Source of the DNA: Fen-1254 sp963778945 | GTDB lineage: Bacteria > Bacteroidota > Ignavibacteria > UBA10030 | NCBI GenBank assembly: GCA_963778945.1 | Contig: CAVZWL010000009.1 | Location: forward strand, 1 to 64,000 | Direction of reading: 5' to 3' | Length of the DNA stretch: 64,000 nucleotides | Part shown: in pieces, positions 1-9,679 of the stretch | Layout of the letters: each line of letters starts with the position of its first letter | Numbering within the stretch: the stretch's first letter is position 1 | Position numbers and translations under genes: made by a program | The notes under the pieces: generated by a model | Database searches by the model: none | What the model was told of the DNA's origin: nothing | Seen by the model: only the letters and a program-made list of their open reading frames with translations

Positions 1-126
1 AAATTGTCCGCAGGAATACAAAACATCCTTAACCGCGCGTATGTGAATTTTCTATCGACGCTGCGCGGCAATATGAATGATGAACCGGGAAGAAATGTCT
101 ATCTTTCTGTTTCGACAAACTGGTAA
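1..126 (+). CDS. TonB-dependent receptor, C-terminal end (partial)
   Basis: The first 41 codons of the window are open in one frame and stop with TAA at 124-126. The peptide ends with GRNVYLSVSTNW, the alternating aromatic-terminated last strand usual for outer-membrane beta-barrels, and the preceding EPGR turn is common in TonB-dependent receptors. Only this tail is visible, so the substrate cannot be inferred. It lies 16 bases upstream of the EamA gene on the same strand and could be co-transcribed with it. Another barrel family is possible. Confidence 0.55.
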   Translation, partial: KLSAGIQNILNRAYVNFLSTLRGNMNDEPGRNVYLSVSTNW

Positions 127-142
127 ATTGAAAGAATAACTT

Positions 143-1016
143 ATGTGGCTGCTGCTTGCATCTGCTTCAGCGTTTTTTTCCGCTGCTGCTGCCGTTGCTC
201 AAAAGAAAATACTCTTCCGCATCGATGCAGTTGCTTTTTCGTTCATGCTTTCGATCGTCCTGATGGGATTTTCAATAGGCACGATGTCGTTTACGGATGT
301 ATTGCACCTTTCATCCATCACTCTCATCATTATTATCGTTAAAAGTATTATCAATGCGGCGGCATTTTTATTCGTCATGATGGCGCTCCAGCGGGGTGGC
401 ATCAGTTCTACGCTTCCGCTTCTTGCACTCACTCCGGGAGTTACTGCATTGCTCGCGTACGGCGCTCTAGGGGAAAAAATTTCCGGATATGAAATTCTCG
501 GTTTGCTTTTCATGATTGCAGGAGTCTTTTTGCTGGAGCGAAATGAATTTGCGGCATCAAACGATAAACAATGGTTCGATTCTTCCCGTTGGTACATCGG
601 CTCGGCGCTGCTGCTCTTTGCCATATCTTCCGTTTTTGATAAATATCTTGTCAGCGGCATCAAGACGCCACCTCTTGTCGTCCTGTTCTACCAGCACGCA
701 GTTTTTCTTTTACTCTACGGCGGCTTATATTTTAGAAAATGCCGGCCGCTCAGGTCTTTATACCGAACGCGGCATGAGACCGACGCTGCTTCTTATACTT
801 GCCGTAGCGCTCTTTACGATGGGATATCGTTATACGCAGCTTGCAGCCGTCAGGCTCGGTTCCGTAGCTTTAGTGCTGGCTGTAAAACGTACTTCGGTAT
901 TTTGGGCGGCATTGGTTGGCGGAAAAATATTCAATGAAAAGCGGCTCGCGCCGAAACTGATTGCTGCTGCATGTATTATTGCTGCGGGATTTATAATTCT
1001 TAGGAACGTGGGATAA
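143..1016 (+). CDS. EamA/DMT family transporter, one frameshift
   Basis: Predicted inner-membrane carrier of about 290 residues with roughly ten hydrophobic helices, the usual size for an EamA (drug/metabolite transporter) protein. The first half begins MWLLLASASAFFSAAAAVAQ and contains one EamA repeat. The second half (ERGMRPTLLLILAVALFTMG to the end FIILRNVG) lies one frame over. The break falls near 725-745, where runs TTTT and AAAA are adjacent, so a one-base insertion is the simplest explanation. Substrate unknown. The reading frame after the break stops at 1014-1016, directly before a heptamer repeat array. Confidence 0.75.
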
Positions 1017-1019
1017 ACA

Positions 1020-1117
1020 ATGCGAATCGGCAATTGACAATTGGTTATCGGCATTGAGAAATCATTGATTGGCAGTCAGAAATTGGGAATCGACAATTGA
1101 CAATTGGCAATCTCAAA
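1020..1117. repeat. Heptamer tandem array, family A (consensus TYGRCAA)
   Basis: About 14 consecutive degenerate 7-base units can be laid out without a phase slip (tcggcaa, ttgacaa, ttggtta, tcggcat, ... ttgacaa, ttggcaa, tctcaaa). The array begins 3 bases after the EamA stop codon and runs into the likely start region of the next gene, whose TTG start at 1097 lies inside it. It is degenerate but strictly in register, unlike ordinary low-complexity sequence. Confidence 0.75.
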
Positions 1118-1746
1118 GATCTTCGATCGGACATGCTGGTTCTCCGTTCGCGGCAGCAGGTGGACAGGATTGTCCGATGGGTCGGAAAAAACAAACAGCG
1201 CTTCGAAGCATTAATGAAAATGTATCTTTCCCGTCCAGGCACGGGAAAACCCGCCATGGGGATCCCGCCGAGGATGAAATAATTTCCCGGCATGCCGCAT
1301 GGGTGGTGGCACATTGTATCGAGCGGCATCCGGAGCTTGCCGTACCCTGGTTGAAATCGATCATAAAAAAAATACAGGAACCCGGTATCCACGAAGCGCT
1401 CCGCCGAACAGGTATGTCCGTTCTTCAATGTTCGGAAATACCCGCATCATTACAAGGCGCCGTCGCAAATATTTGCTTCTCCTATATAGCAGACCTGAAA
1501 ATCTCTATAGCCCCGCGTGTTGTTGCTATAACGGTTCTGGCTCGCATTGCAGAGCATAAGAAGGAACTGGCTGGCGAGCTGCAAACACTCATAGAGCAGA
1601 TGCTGCCGTATTCGACTGCAGCTTTCCGGTCGCGAGCACGGCATGTCTTGAAATCGCTTCCGAAAAAGGAACTCATTAAACAGCAGGGAGGAGGAGGACA
1701 AATTCTTGAACGACTGGCTGTTGAAGAAAAAGTGATGCATCAATAA
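1097..1746 (+). CDS. HEAT-like helical repeat protein, one frameshift
   Basis: Conserved Bacteroidota-type protein of about 215 residues, apparently all-helical. The N-terminal part (LKDLRSDMLVLRSRQQVDRI, then RWVGKNKQRFEALM) is in one frame. The rest (RHAAWVVAHCIERHPELAVP to FRSRARHVLKSL) is in another, with the break near 1270-1285. The recurring AAW..., HPEL and TAAFRSRA segments resemble HEAT-repeat proteins found next to diverse genes in this phylum; the function is unknown. The start is uncertain: TTG 1097 lies inside a heptamer array and ATG 1133 is the first ATG, but homologous-looking sequence begins before 1133. Confidence 0.6.
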
Positions 1747-1796
1747 AAAGCCATTTATTCATTTTCCGATACGTTCGAAATTCCGTATTATAGAAT

Positions 1797-3053
1797 ATGC
1801 AGCCAAAGTTTTCGCAAAAACACGATCCGTACGCCGCTCTTCGATTTCCGGAATTTCGGTTTTTGGTGAGCGCAAATTTTCTGTTGACGATGGCTGGCAT
1901 GATTCAAGAGGTAGCCATCGGTTATGAAGTGTACCGCATGACGCACGACCCGTTTGCGCTCGGCATGATCGGACTCGTCGAGGCGGTCCCGTTTATGTCG
2001 TTTACTTTATTCGGAGGACATATTGCCGATGTGCACAGCAAGCGAAAAGTTCTCATGTGGAGCGTCGGCGGAATTGCCCTCAGTTCTATAGGATTGCAAG
2101 TGGTCATGCGGATGCAGTATCTTTTAAGCATGTCTTCGCTCCTTCTTGCTATTTATGCATCGTTATTCGTGATCGGCCTTTGCCGTGCATTCCAATCCCC
2201 GACCACAACTTCGCTGCGTGCAATTCTTGTAACGCCGGAAGTGATCGAAAATGCATCGACATGGGGAAGCACATCCTGGCAGCTTGGCGCCATTCTCGGG
2301 CCCGCAGCAGCCGGTTTTCTCTATGCCGGGATCGGTTTTACCAATACGCTGCTGCTCGTCACCTTTTTCGTTGTTTTTTCTTTTATTCTTTTTTCCAGAA
2401 TTAAAGACCATCAAATAGTCATAACCGGAAAAGCGGGCAATATTCTGGCGAGCATCAAAGAAGGAATTCACTTCGTCTTCAGTACGAAGATCATTCTCTA
2501 TTCCATCTCGCTCGACTTATTTTCGGTTCTCTTCGGGGGCGTTGTTGCGATTCTTCCAATCTATGCACAGGATATTCTCAACGTAGGACCGCAGGGACTC
2601 GGCATTCTTCGTGCAGCGCCCTCTATCGGTGCGATTCTCATGCTCTTTCTTCTTGCCCGTTTTTCAGCGATGCATCATGCCTGGCGTAATCTGCTTCTTG
2701 CGGTTACCGGTTTCGGCATTTGTATTCTCGTTTTTGCAATTTCCCGATCGATGCTGCTCTCTGTTACAGCGCTTTTTTTGAGCGGGGCCTCGGACAGCAT
2801 CAGCGTTGTGATCCGTGCCACGATTTTGCAGACAATGACTCCCGATAAGATGCGTGCCCGTGTTCAAGCGGTGAACGGCATTTTTCTCGCTTCCTCAAAT
2901 GAGGTTGGTGCATTCGAATCGGGCCTTGCTGCAAAGATAATGGGAACGGTTCCATCCGTGATTTTCGGAGGTATTATGACTCTCTTGATCGTCGGGACTG
3001 TGTTTCGGCGTACAGGAGATTTAATGAAAACGAGCGTTCGTTCCAAACGATAA
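1797..3053 (+). CDS. MFS transporter (MFS_3/EntS-like)
   Basis: Intact 418-residue major facilitator protein with about 12 hydrophobic segments. The N-terminus (DPYAALRFPEFRFLVSANFL) and the loop 2-3 region (GGHIADVHSKRKVLMWS) fit the MFS_3 branch that includes enterobactin-type exporters. The substrate cannot be read from the sequence, and no siderophore genes are nearby. It ends with basic residues (TSVRSKR) in the cytoplasm. It appears to be transcribed alone; a sigma70-like promoter for the next operon follows 26 bases after the stop. Confidence 0.8.
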   Translation: MQPKFSQKHDPYAALRFPEFRFLVSANFLLTMAGMIQEVAIGYEVYRMTHDPFALGMIGLVEAVPFMSFTLFGGHIADVHSKRKVLMWSVGGIALSSIGLQVVMRMQYLLSMSSLLLAIYASLFVIGLCRAFQSPTTTSLRAILVTPEVIENASTWGSTSWQLGAILGPAAAGFLYAGIGFTNTLLLVTFFVVFSFILFSRIKDHQIVITGKAGNILASIKEGIHFVFSTKIILYSISLDLFSVLFGGVVAILPIYAQDILNVGPQGLGILRAAPSIGAILMLFLLARFSAMHHAWRNLLLAVTGFGICILVFAISRSMLLSVTALFLSGASDSISVVIRATILQTMTPDKMRARVQAVNGIFLASSNEVGAFESGLAAKIMGTVPSVIFGGIMTLLIVGTVFRRTGDLMKTSVRSKR

Positions 3054-3079
3054 ATATTAAGAAATCTTGTTCTCGCTTC

Positions 3080-3108
3080 TTGATGTCTGTTTCGTCTTTT
3101 CGTATAAT
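3080..3108 (+). promoter_or_regulatory. Candidate sigma70-like promoter of the ABC operon
   Basis: TTGATG at 3080-3085, a 17-base spacer, then a perfect TATAAT at 3103-3108. The predicted transcription start would fall at about 3115, exactly where the AGAATTA heptamer array begins, so the array would form the 5' end of the leader for the ABC gene at 3265. Motif evidence only. Confidence 0.5.
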
Positions 3109-3114
3109 ATAAAA

Positions 3115-3149
3115 AGAATTAAGAATAAAGAATTAAGAAGACAGAATAT
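3115..3149. repeat. Heptamer tandem array, family B (AGAATTA), copy 1
   Basis: Five units in register: agaatta, agaataa, agaatta, agaagac, agaatat. It lies between the candidate promoter at 3080-3108 and the ABC ATPase gene. It shares its consensus with the longer array at 5030-5099, on the other side of the same ABC operon. Confidence 0.65.
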
Positions 3150-3264
3150 AGCCGGAGGTCTGAAAATGTTACCATGCGCAGCGTGATACAAAGCAGCTTC
3201 CGGTCAATGAGAAGAGTAAAGAATATGGAAATGAGAATGAGATTTTAAAAGAATACTGCACAGC

Positions 3265-4187
3265 GTGAATTCCGAAATCATTCTGAAAACGAGAAATCTT
3301 GGCAAGCATTACCGGCATCGGTGGGCGGTCAGGAATCTAAACCTTGAAGTGCACCGCGGCGATGTATTCGGTTTTCTCGGACCGAATGGCGCCGGAAAAA
3401 GCACGACGATCCGGATGATCCTTTCTCTGATTCGGCCGACCGAAGGGGATGTCGAGCTCTTCGGCTATCCTTTAAGTTCCGAACGAAGAAAAGCGCTTGC
3501 TCACACGAGCGGATTAGTCGAAAAGGCCGATTTTTATCTTTACCTAAGCGCTTTGAAGAATCTCGAAATTCTCGGCACATTATCGGGAGGCGTCGATCGC
3601 AGCCGCATTCAGGAGACGATCGCTTTAGTCGGTTTGAGCGGGCGAGAGCACGACCGGGTGAAAACATATTCCCACGGTATGAAGCAGCGCCTCGGCATTG
3701 CACAGGCGCTTCTGGCGGATCCGGAGCTGATTATTCTGGATGAACCGATGAACGGTCTCGATCCGCAAGGTATAAAGGAAATCCGCAATCTTATCGTCCA
3801 TCTCGCGCACGAACGGGGAAAAACGATCTTCCTTTCTTCGCACTTGTTATCCGAAATCGAATTGGTGGCCAACCGGATGGCTGTCATCAATCGGGGGGAA
3901 CTTGCAGCGCAGGGAGATGTCGAAGCATTGCTTGAACACGGCGAACAGTACGTAAATCTCAAAGCCGGACCGGCAGAAAAAGTCCGGCAGATTCTGGAGG
4001 AAAAGGGAATACGGATCCGGTCATTCGATGAAGAGTTCCGGTGAGTTCTCGCTCGATATTCGTTTTGATGAAACTGCGGATTTAACCGCGGCGCTTGTAC
4101 GTGCCGGATGTAGAAGTACATGCGGTCGTTCCGCGAAGGTCGCTGGAAGATTATTTTCTTTCGATTACGGAAAGCGGGGTGGAATAA
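3265..4187 (+). CDS. ABC transporter ATP-binding protein, two frameshifts
   Basis: Cytoplasmic ATPase of an ABC-2-type exporter, about 306 residues. Visible motifs are Walker A GPNGAGKST near residue 41, the signature YSHGMKQRLG, Walker B LIILDEP and the H-loop SSH. The GTG at 3265 opens MNSEIILKTRNLGKHY. The ATPase core is intact, but the C-terminal accessory domain is broken twice (near 4030-4040 and near 4115) before ending AVVPRRSLEDYFLSITESG... with TAA at 4185-4187. The permease starts 5 bases later, so the two are surely one operon. The substrate is unknown. Confidence 0.85.
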
Positions 4188-4191
4188 TTCT

Positions 4192-5031
4192 ATGCTGCGT
4201 CTTATTCGGGATGAAGTGCTGAAGACTTTTCTAAAAAAACGAACCTATATTGGATTCGGCATCATCCTTCTGATCGTTCCGCTGGTCGAGATAGCGATGA
4301 ATCTGGAAGGATCGCATTTTATTACGGCCATGACGCGGACGCTGGCAAGAGATTTCTTTTTTTCCGGCAACCTCTTTAACGGATGGTTCATTGCATATCA
4401 GATTATGAACAGTCTCTGGCTTCATATTCCGATTCTCATTTCATTCGTTGTCGGCGATCAGCTTGCAGGTGAAGCGACTGCCGGAACATACCGGCTGATC
4501 CTGATTCGTCCCGTCTCGCGCACAAAAATATTTTTTGCTAAGTATGCCGCTTCGCTTATTTATACGATTCTTTTTGTCGCTTTTCTGGGCGGCCTCAGCG
4601 TCGGTCTTGCATTGTTCCTGGCAGGAAGAGGGGATTTGCTCGTTTATAAAGGTGAAATTATTCGGCATTAGCCGATACGGATGTTGCGTGGCGTTTTCTT
4701 GTTGCGTATATGTTCGCATTTTGGACTATGACGACCATTGCATCGATTTCTTTTTTCTTTTCATCGTTTGTGGATAATGCGATCGGTCCGATTGTCGGAA
4801 CGATGGGAGTCATTATCATCTGTTCGATTATAACGCTGATGCCGATACAGCTTTTCGATGCCGTCCGCCCTCACTTGTTTACAAGTTATCTCGATCTCTG
4901 GTCGAGAGTATTCGCTGAACCGATTCGATTGGGAAAAAATCCGGACCGGAGCACTTTATCTTGGAGGATATTCGTTTGCATCGGTTGCAGGCGCGTGGTA
5001 TATTTTTATTCGAAAGGATATACTCTCATAG
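4192..5031 (+). CDS. ABC-2 type permease, two frameshifts
   Basis: Membrane partner of the preceding ATPase, about 279 residues with some six hydrophobic helices. It starts MLRLIRDEVLKTFLKKRTYI. The permease hallmark GEATAGTYRLILIRPVSR is present near residue 100, typical of ABC-2 exporters whose loop follows a short amphipathic segment. Breaks lie near 4650-4670 and 4945-4960. The correct C-terminus, GALYLGGYSFASVAGAWYIF then IRKDILS, ends at TAG 5029-5031, which overlaps the first unit of a heptamer array. Confidence 0.8.
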
Positions 5032-5099
5032 AATTAAGAATTCAGAATTAAGAATGCAGAATTCAGGAAATAGAATTAAGAAAATAGAATTCAGGATAC
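5030..5099. repeat. Heptamer tandem array, family B (AGAATTA), copy 2
   Basis: Ten units in perfect 7-base phase: agaatta, agaattc, agaatta, agaatgc, agaattc, aggaaat, agaatta, agaaaat, agaattc, aggatac. The first unit overlaps the stop codon of the ABC permease. Same consensus as the array at 3115-3149. Confidence 0.8.
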
Positions 5100-5161
5100 T
5101 AAGGGAGAGAGAGAAGAATGAAGAAAGATCATTTACCAATACGCAGAATGCCATCAGGTTT

Positions 5162-6493
5162 ATGAAAGCAGCACGGCAGCACCGCAGCACAGCAGCACAT
5201 TACTTAAAGGATGATCTTGTGGATTTCATTGCGGCGATAAAAAAAATCCGTTATGGGTTCCATCCAAATTTCTGGATTGCGAACGGCATGGAGTTGTTCG
5301 AGCGGCTTGCGTACTATGGTCAGGCGGCAATCTTCAGCGTTTTTCTCCGCGACCATCTGCATCTCTCTCTTGCCGATGCAGGAAAACTTCAATCGCTGTT
5401 CGGCGGATTGATCTATTCGCTTCCGATTCTCGGAGGAACGCTGGCCGATAAATTCGGATTTCGCCGGGCATTTTCAACCGCCTTCGCAATTCTTGCTGCA
5501 GGCTATTTGCTTATCGGTTCCACCGGTATGGAGCTCTTTGCCCCTCTCTATGCGCATCTTCCGGTGTTCTGGGCGCTTGTCGTTATCCTGATCTTTACCG
5601 CATTCGGCGGAAGTTTTATCAAACCGTCCGTTCTGGGAACGGTTGCCGCCGCTTCCGTGAGTGAAAATAAATCTCTCGGTTATGCGATCTATTATTGGTT
5701 GGTCAATATCGGCGCTGCCATCGGTCCTGCCCTTGCCTATCTTGTTCGCAACGAATTCGGTATTGAATTCGTATATCTTATTTCTTCCGTGAGCTGCCTG
5801 TCGATGTTTATCGTCAATGCGCTTTTCTATAAAAACATTGCAGCCGATTCACGATGTTCCGGTGGAATCGCTTGGGACGAAGTTGAAAAACCTTGTTGTC
5901 GTGCTGAGGAATGCGCGCTTTATGACGTTCCTGCTTATTTTTTCCCTCTTCTGGATTATGTTCTGGCAGGAATTTATTATCGTCCCGTTTTATGTGCGGG
6001 ACTTTATTTCCCGTGATGCTCCGTTTGAAATCATCGCATCGGCAGGTGCATGGGGAATTATTGCGTTTCAATTGTTTGTCAATCGATTGACCCGAAACCT
6101 TCCTGCAGACCGTGCGATCGTTGCAGGGTTTGCCGTTGCCAGTCTTTCGTGGCTAGTGGTTGCACTGCATCCGGCTATATCCACAATTATAGCAACTATT
6201 GTGGTTTTTTCAATCGGCGAAATGACGCAGGCGCCGCGCTATTATGAATATATTTCGAATCTTGCGCCTCCGGGCCAGCAGGGATTATATCAGGGATACG
6301 GTTTTCTGCCGATTGCTCTTGCCTATGCACTGGGGGGAATTTTGGGCACATGGATGTACGATCGCGTTGCTGTGCAGGCGCATTCGCCCGGAAGCATATG
6401 GTTCGTTCTTTTCGGAGTCGGCATCCTTGCGACCGTCCTGATGATGTTGTATAATGTCTTTACGAAAAAGAAAGCGGCTCAAATGAAAATTGA
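5162..6493 (+). CDS. POT/PTR-family proton-coupled transporter, one frameshift
   Basis: Inner-membrane MFS carrier of the peptide transporter (POT) family, about 440 residues. The family signature near the N-terminus is clear (FWIANGMELFERLAYYGQ), followed by GGTLADKFGFRRAF and the FGGSFIKPSV region. The second half (from LKNLVVVLRNARFM) is one frame over; the break is near 5835-5845. The exact stop is unresolved, because TGA at 6484 or 6491 would be used if another small frame error is present. The start is uncertain because an octamer repeat encodes residues 3-12; a GTG at 5219 is an alternative. It probably overlaps the next gene. Confidence 0.75.
5167..5198. repeat. Octamer tandem repeat NGCAGCAC x4
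   Basis: Four 8-base units in register (agcagcac, ggcagcac, cgcagcac, agcagcac), varying only at the first base. They lie at the presumed N-terminus of the POT-family gene and would encode an Ala/Arg/His/Ser-rich tract, which suggests that the true start may be downstream. Confidence 0.6.
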
Positions 6494-6498
6494 CGCAC

Positions 6499-7240
6499 AT
6501 GATCCAAAAATCTGCTGCTGCCGGCATTTTTGCTTGTTCTTCTTTTTCCGATTCTCCGGAAAGGTTTTTGCGCAGACACATCTTACGGGAACGGCGGTTC
6601 TGGAGAATGCGGAACGAGTGTTCGAACCGGTACACGATTTTATTGTTTCCATCGAAGCGGCGGTAAAGATGGAACGTCTGAATGTGCCGAAAATGCAGGG
6701 GACAATGTATTTTAAAAAACCCGATAAATTGCATTTTACATCAAACGGATTCATGATGGTGCCGCGCGAAGGAATTGCTTTCAATCCGGAAGGACTTGCG
6801 GAAAAAATACGATGTCGGGAAAATCATTCCCGATACTCTGGATGGAATTCTATTTTACAAGCTCGAATTGCGGACAAAGGAATTGCATTCTCCCGAACAT
6901 GATATGATCGTATGGGTCAATGCTGTCCGATTGGACTATCGGCAAAATGGAAATGATGCCGTACGACGGAAGGCGTGTTACTATCCGGTTTACATATATG
7001 CTGCTGCAGGGAGTGTACAGCTTGCCGGCTCGTGTGGAAATATTCTTCATGTCGCCGGGAGTGAATACAGCGGCGGATTCGGCTCTCGGGTCGCAGCAGC
7101 AGATGGCCGCTATGCCGCGCATGGCGCCTTTAAACGGTTCGGCGATCATGACGTATACGAACTACAGAATCAATCAAGGTATTGACGATTCCATTTTCCA
7201 GACAAAGACAGAGCATGGATTCGACACAAAGAAAAAATGA
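6499..7240 (+). CDS. LolA-like outer-membrane lipoprotein-sorting family protein, about three frameshifts
   Basis: Probable periplasmic protein of about 245 residues. A hydrophobic leader follows ATG 6499 and ends near VFAQTH. The mature part contains AVKMERLNVPKMQGTMYFKK then PDKLHFTSNGFMMVPREG, which fits the curved-sheet LolA/LppX-type fold that handles lipidated or hydrophobic ligands. The frame changes near 6530, 6800 and 6925. The last segment (GVYSLPARVEIFFMSPGVNT to FDTKKK) ends at TGA 7238-7240. The mntH start at 7215 lies inside this end, so the two genes overlap and are probably co-transcribed. The family assignment is moderate. Confidence 0.55.
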
Positions 7241-9087
7241 AGTTTCATTGGCTGACGTACACGGCAGTGTAAATGTTTCCAAACAGTACGGGATATTCAA
7301 ACGGCTTTTAGCTTTTGCAGGCCCCGCCTATCTTGTCAGTGTCGGATATATGGACCCGGGCAACTGGGCCACAGATATCGAGGGGGGGTCGCGCTTCGGT
7401 TATGATTTGCTCTGGGTGATTCTGATGTCAAATCTCATTGCCGTGCTTCTGCAGACTCTTTCTGCACGGCTGGGTATCGTAACAGGCAGAGATCTGGCAC
7501 AGGCGTGCCGCGATGAATATCCGAAGCCGATTGCTTTCGCTCTGTGGGTGCTCTGTGAAATTGCAATTGCGGCATGCGATCTGGCGGAGGTGCTCGGAAG
7601 CGCAATCGGACTGAATTTATTGTTCCATATTCCGCTCGTTATCGGCGTTATTATTACCGGATTCGATACGATGCTTTTTTTGCTGATTCAGAACTTCGGC
7701 ATACGAAAGATGGAATTCTTCATCCTTATGCTCATTTCCATTATGGGAATATGCTTCGGGATAGAATTGTTTCTGGCGAAACCTGCTCTCGGAGAAATAG
7801 CGCTGGGATTTATTCCGCATCTCAATTCAAAAAGTTTATATATCGCTATCGGCATTCTTGGGCGCAACGGTGATGCCGCACAATTTGTATCTCCATTCGG
7901 CTTTAGTGCAAACGCGAATGGTGGAGCAGACTGAGAGCGGGAAGAAACAGGCGTGCAAGTTCAATCTTATCGATACGCTGGTTGCGCTGAATATTGCGTT
8001 TTTCGTCAATGCTGCGATACTCATCGTTGCCGCTTCTGTCTTCTTCAAGAACGGCGTGATTGTGACCGAGATCCAGCAGGCCTACAAGCTGCTTACACCG
8101 CTCCTCGGGACAACGCTGGCCGGACTTTTATTCGCTTGCGCGCTGCTTGCGTCCGGTCAAAGCTCGACGCTCACGGGTACTTATGCCGGTCAGATCGTCA
8201 TGGAAGGGTTTTTGCATTTCAAAATGCGCCCCGTACTGCGGAGATTGATTACACGCCTCTTTGCTATTATCCCCGCTGTCGTCGTGATTTCACTGCAAGG
8301 TGAGGGCGCAGCATTACCGCTGCTGATTCTCAGTCAGGTTATACTCAGTATGCAGCTTCCGTTCGCCATCCTTCCGCTCATTCAACTAACGAACGACCGG
8401 AAGCTCATGGGAAATTTTGCAAACGGTACCTTGGTCAAAACGCTGGCATGGATCAGTGCTGCTGTCATTCTGGTCCTGAATGTGCAGCTGGCGTATGGAA
8501 CGATAATGGATTGGATGACGGAGGCAGGATCTATGTCGCCTATTCTTTGGATGATTATTATTCCCGCCGCAGGAGGGATAGCATTTTTGCTGGTTTATAT
8601 AGCGCTTCCCCGTGCCTGGCGGCGAAGGGAAATTGTGCTGCCGGCCCAAGCCGAAGAACTGGAGAAAATTCCGAAAACGTATGCAGCAATCGGTGTTGCA
8701 CTCGACCTCGGTGATTTTGACGTTCACGTCCTGGCGCATGCGCAGACATTTGCCGGTCAGCATAAAGCCCAATTGATTCTCATGCATGTCGTCGAAGGAG
8801 TGGGTGGGCAATTATTTGGAAACGAAGCGTTTGATGACGAGGCGCGCGGCGATATGCGCCATCTTGAACAGCATGCAGAACAGCTGCGTCAGGCCGGATT
8901 CGAGGCAAAGGCAGTATTCGGATTCGGTAAAATTCCGAATGAAATTGTCCGTCTTTCAAAAGAAAATAGAATCGACTTGCTTGTTATGGGGAGCCACGGG
9001 CATACTGGATTGAAAGATCTTATTTTCGGGACATCTATATCCAAAGTGCGTCATGGATTGAAAATTCCCGTCCTTGTCGTGCAATAA
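7215..9087 (+). CDS. mntH: Nramp divalent metal transporter fused to a UspA domain, one frameshift
   Basis: About 623 residues. The first 400 or so form an Nramp (NRAMP/MntH) proton-coupled Mn2+/Fe2+ importer: the metal-binding helix-1 motif DPGNWATDIEGGSRFGYDLL and the helix-6 motif GATVMPHNLYLHS are both present. The frame changes inside the second motif at a GGG run near 7860, so a one-base insertion is likely. The C-terminal 140 residues (TYAAIGVALDLGDFDVHVLA to VLVVQ) form a universal stress protein domain ending with the nucleotide-binding G-[2]-G-[9]-G[ST] type motif (MGSHGHTGLKDLIFGTS). The UspA domain may regulate transport in response to nucleotides (inference). Confidence 0.85.
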
Positions 9088-9121
9088 AAAGCCGCAAACA
9101 TCATTGGATGCTGCGGCTTTT
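9087..9121 (+). terminator. Rho-independent terminator after mntH
   Basis: A perfect 10-base stem (aaaagccgca / tgcggctttt) around a 15-base loop, starting at the mntH stop codon and ending in TTTT. Confidence 0.75.
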
Positions 9122-9277
9122 GCCGAAAAGGAATAACGAGCGTCAGTCCTAAAAAATTATATTGTATTCCATGTGGTCCGCCTGCCATTGCATCTAATAT
9201 GTGCGGCGGGCAGGCCTGGTGCCGCGGAAATAATGCAGTTCTTCATGACAAAACACAATATTACAATTGGAGCGGCG

Positions 9278-9622
9278 CTACTTCGCAGGTTCCGTGGTTT
9301 TATCGTTGTGTTTTAAGCGATCGATTTTCCTGCTTGCGCGGTTTTGTTCATGCTGCAATTTTACACGTTCCTTGGGTGTGACCTTCCCGTCGGATTTGGC
9401 TGTTTGCTTATCTTTTTGAATTTTAACCTGCTGGCGCTCGACCCGGCGAGTCTCGCTTGGCGTTAATTGGCCGCTTTTTACGCCTGCCGCGATTCTTTTT
9501 TGTTGATTGACCTGCCGCTTTGCCGCAACGGGAGTTTTTGGCGAACTTTGTTGATCCTGTGCGAACGAAATCGAACAGAGGCTAAATAGAACACATGAGC
9601 AAACGATGAATCCTTTTTTCAT
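9278..9622 (-). CDS. Small secreted Lys/Gln-rich protein of unknown function
   Basis: About 114 residues. An N-terminal signal peptide (MKKGFIVCSCVLFSLCSISF then AQ) is followed by a very basic helical mature part. It contains an internal pseudo-repeat of the form SGQLTPSE...R and DGKVTPKER, separated by about 25 residues. The D-G-x-[VL]-T-P-x-E pattern recurs in similar small exported proteins in many phyla and is vaguely EF-hand-like, but no calcium-loop consensus can be confirmed. The start at 9622 was chosen because it places the signal peptide at the N-terminus. It lies downstream of the amidase gene on the same strand. Confidence 0.6.
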   Translation of the reverse strand: MKKGFIVCSCVLFSLCSISFAQDQQSSPKTPVAAKRQVNQQKRIAAGVKSGQLTPSETRRVERQQVKIQKDKQTAKSDGKVTPKERVKLQHEQNRASRKIDRLKHNDKTTEPAK

Positions 9623-9679
9623 AAATATATTCCTGAGTTGTGGATAAGTGAAAGATTTGTTACAAATCACACGCGGTTC

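Noticed and set aside
7850..7870. Programmed ribosomal frameshift in mntH
   Set aside because: The break is at a GGG run within the helix-6 motif, with no slippery heptamer and stimulatory structure visible; many other genes show similar breaks, so sequence error is simpler.
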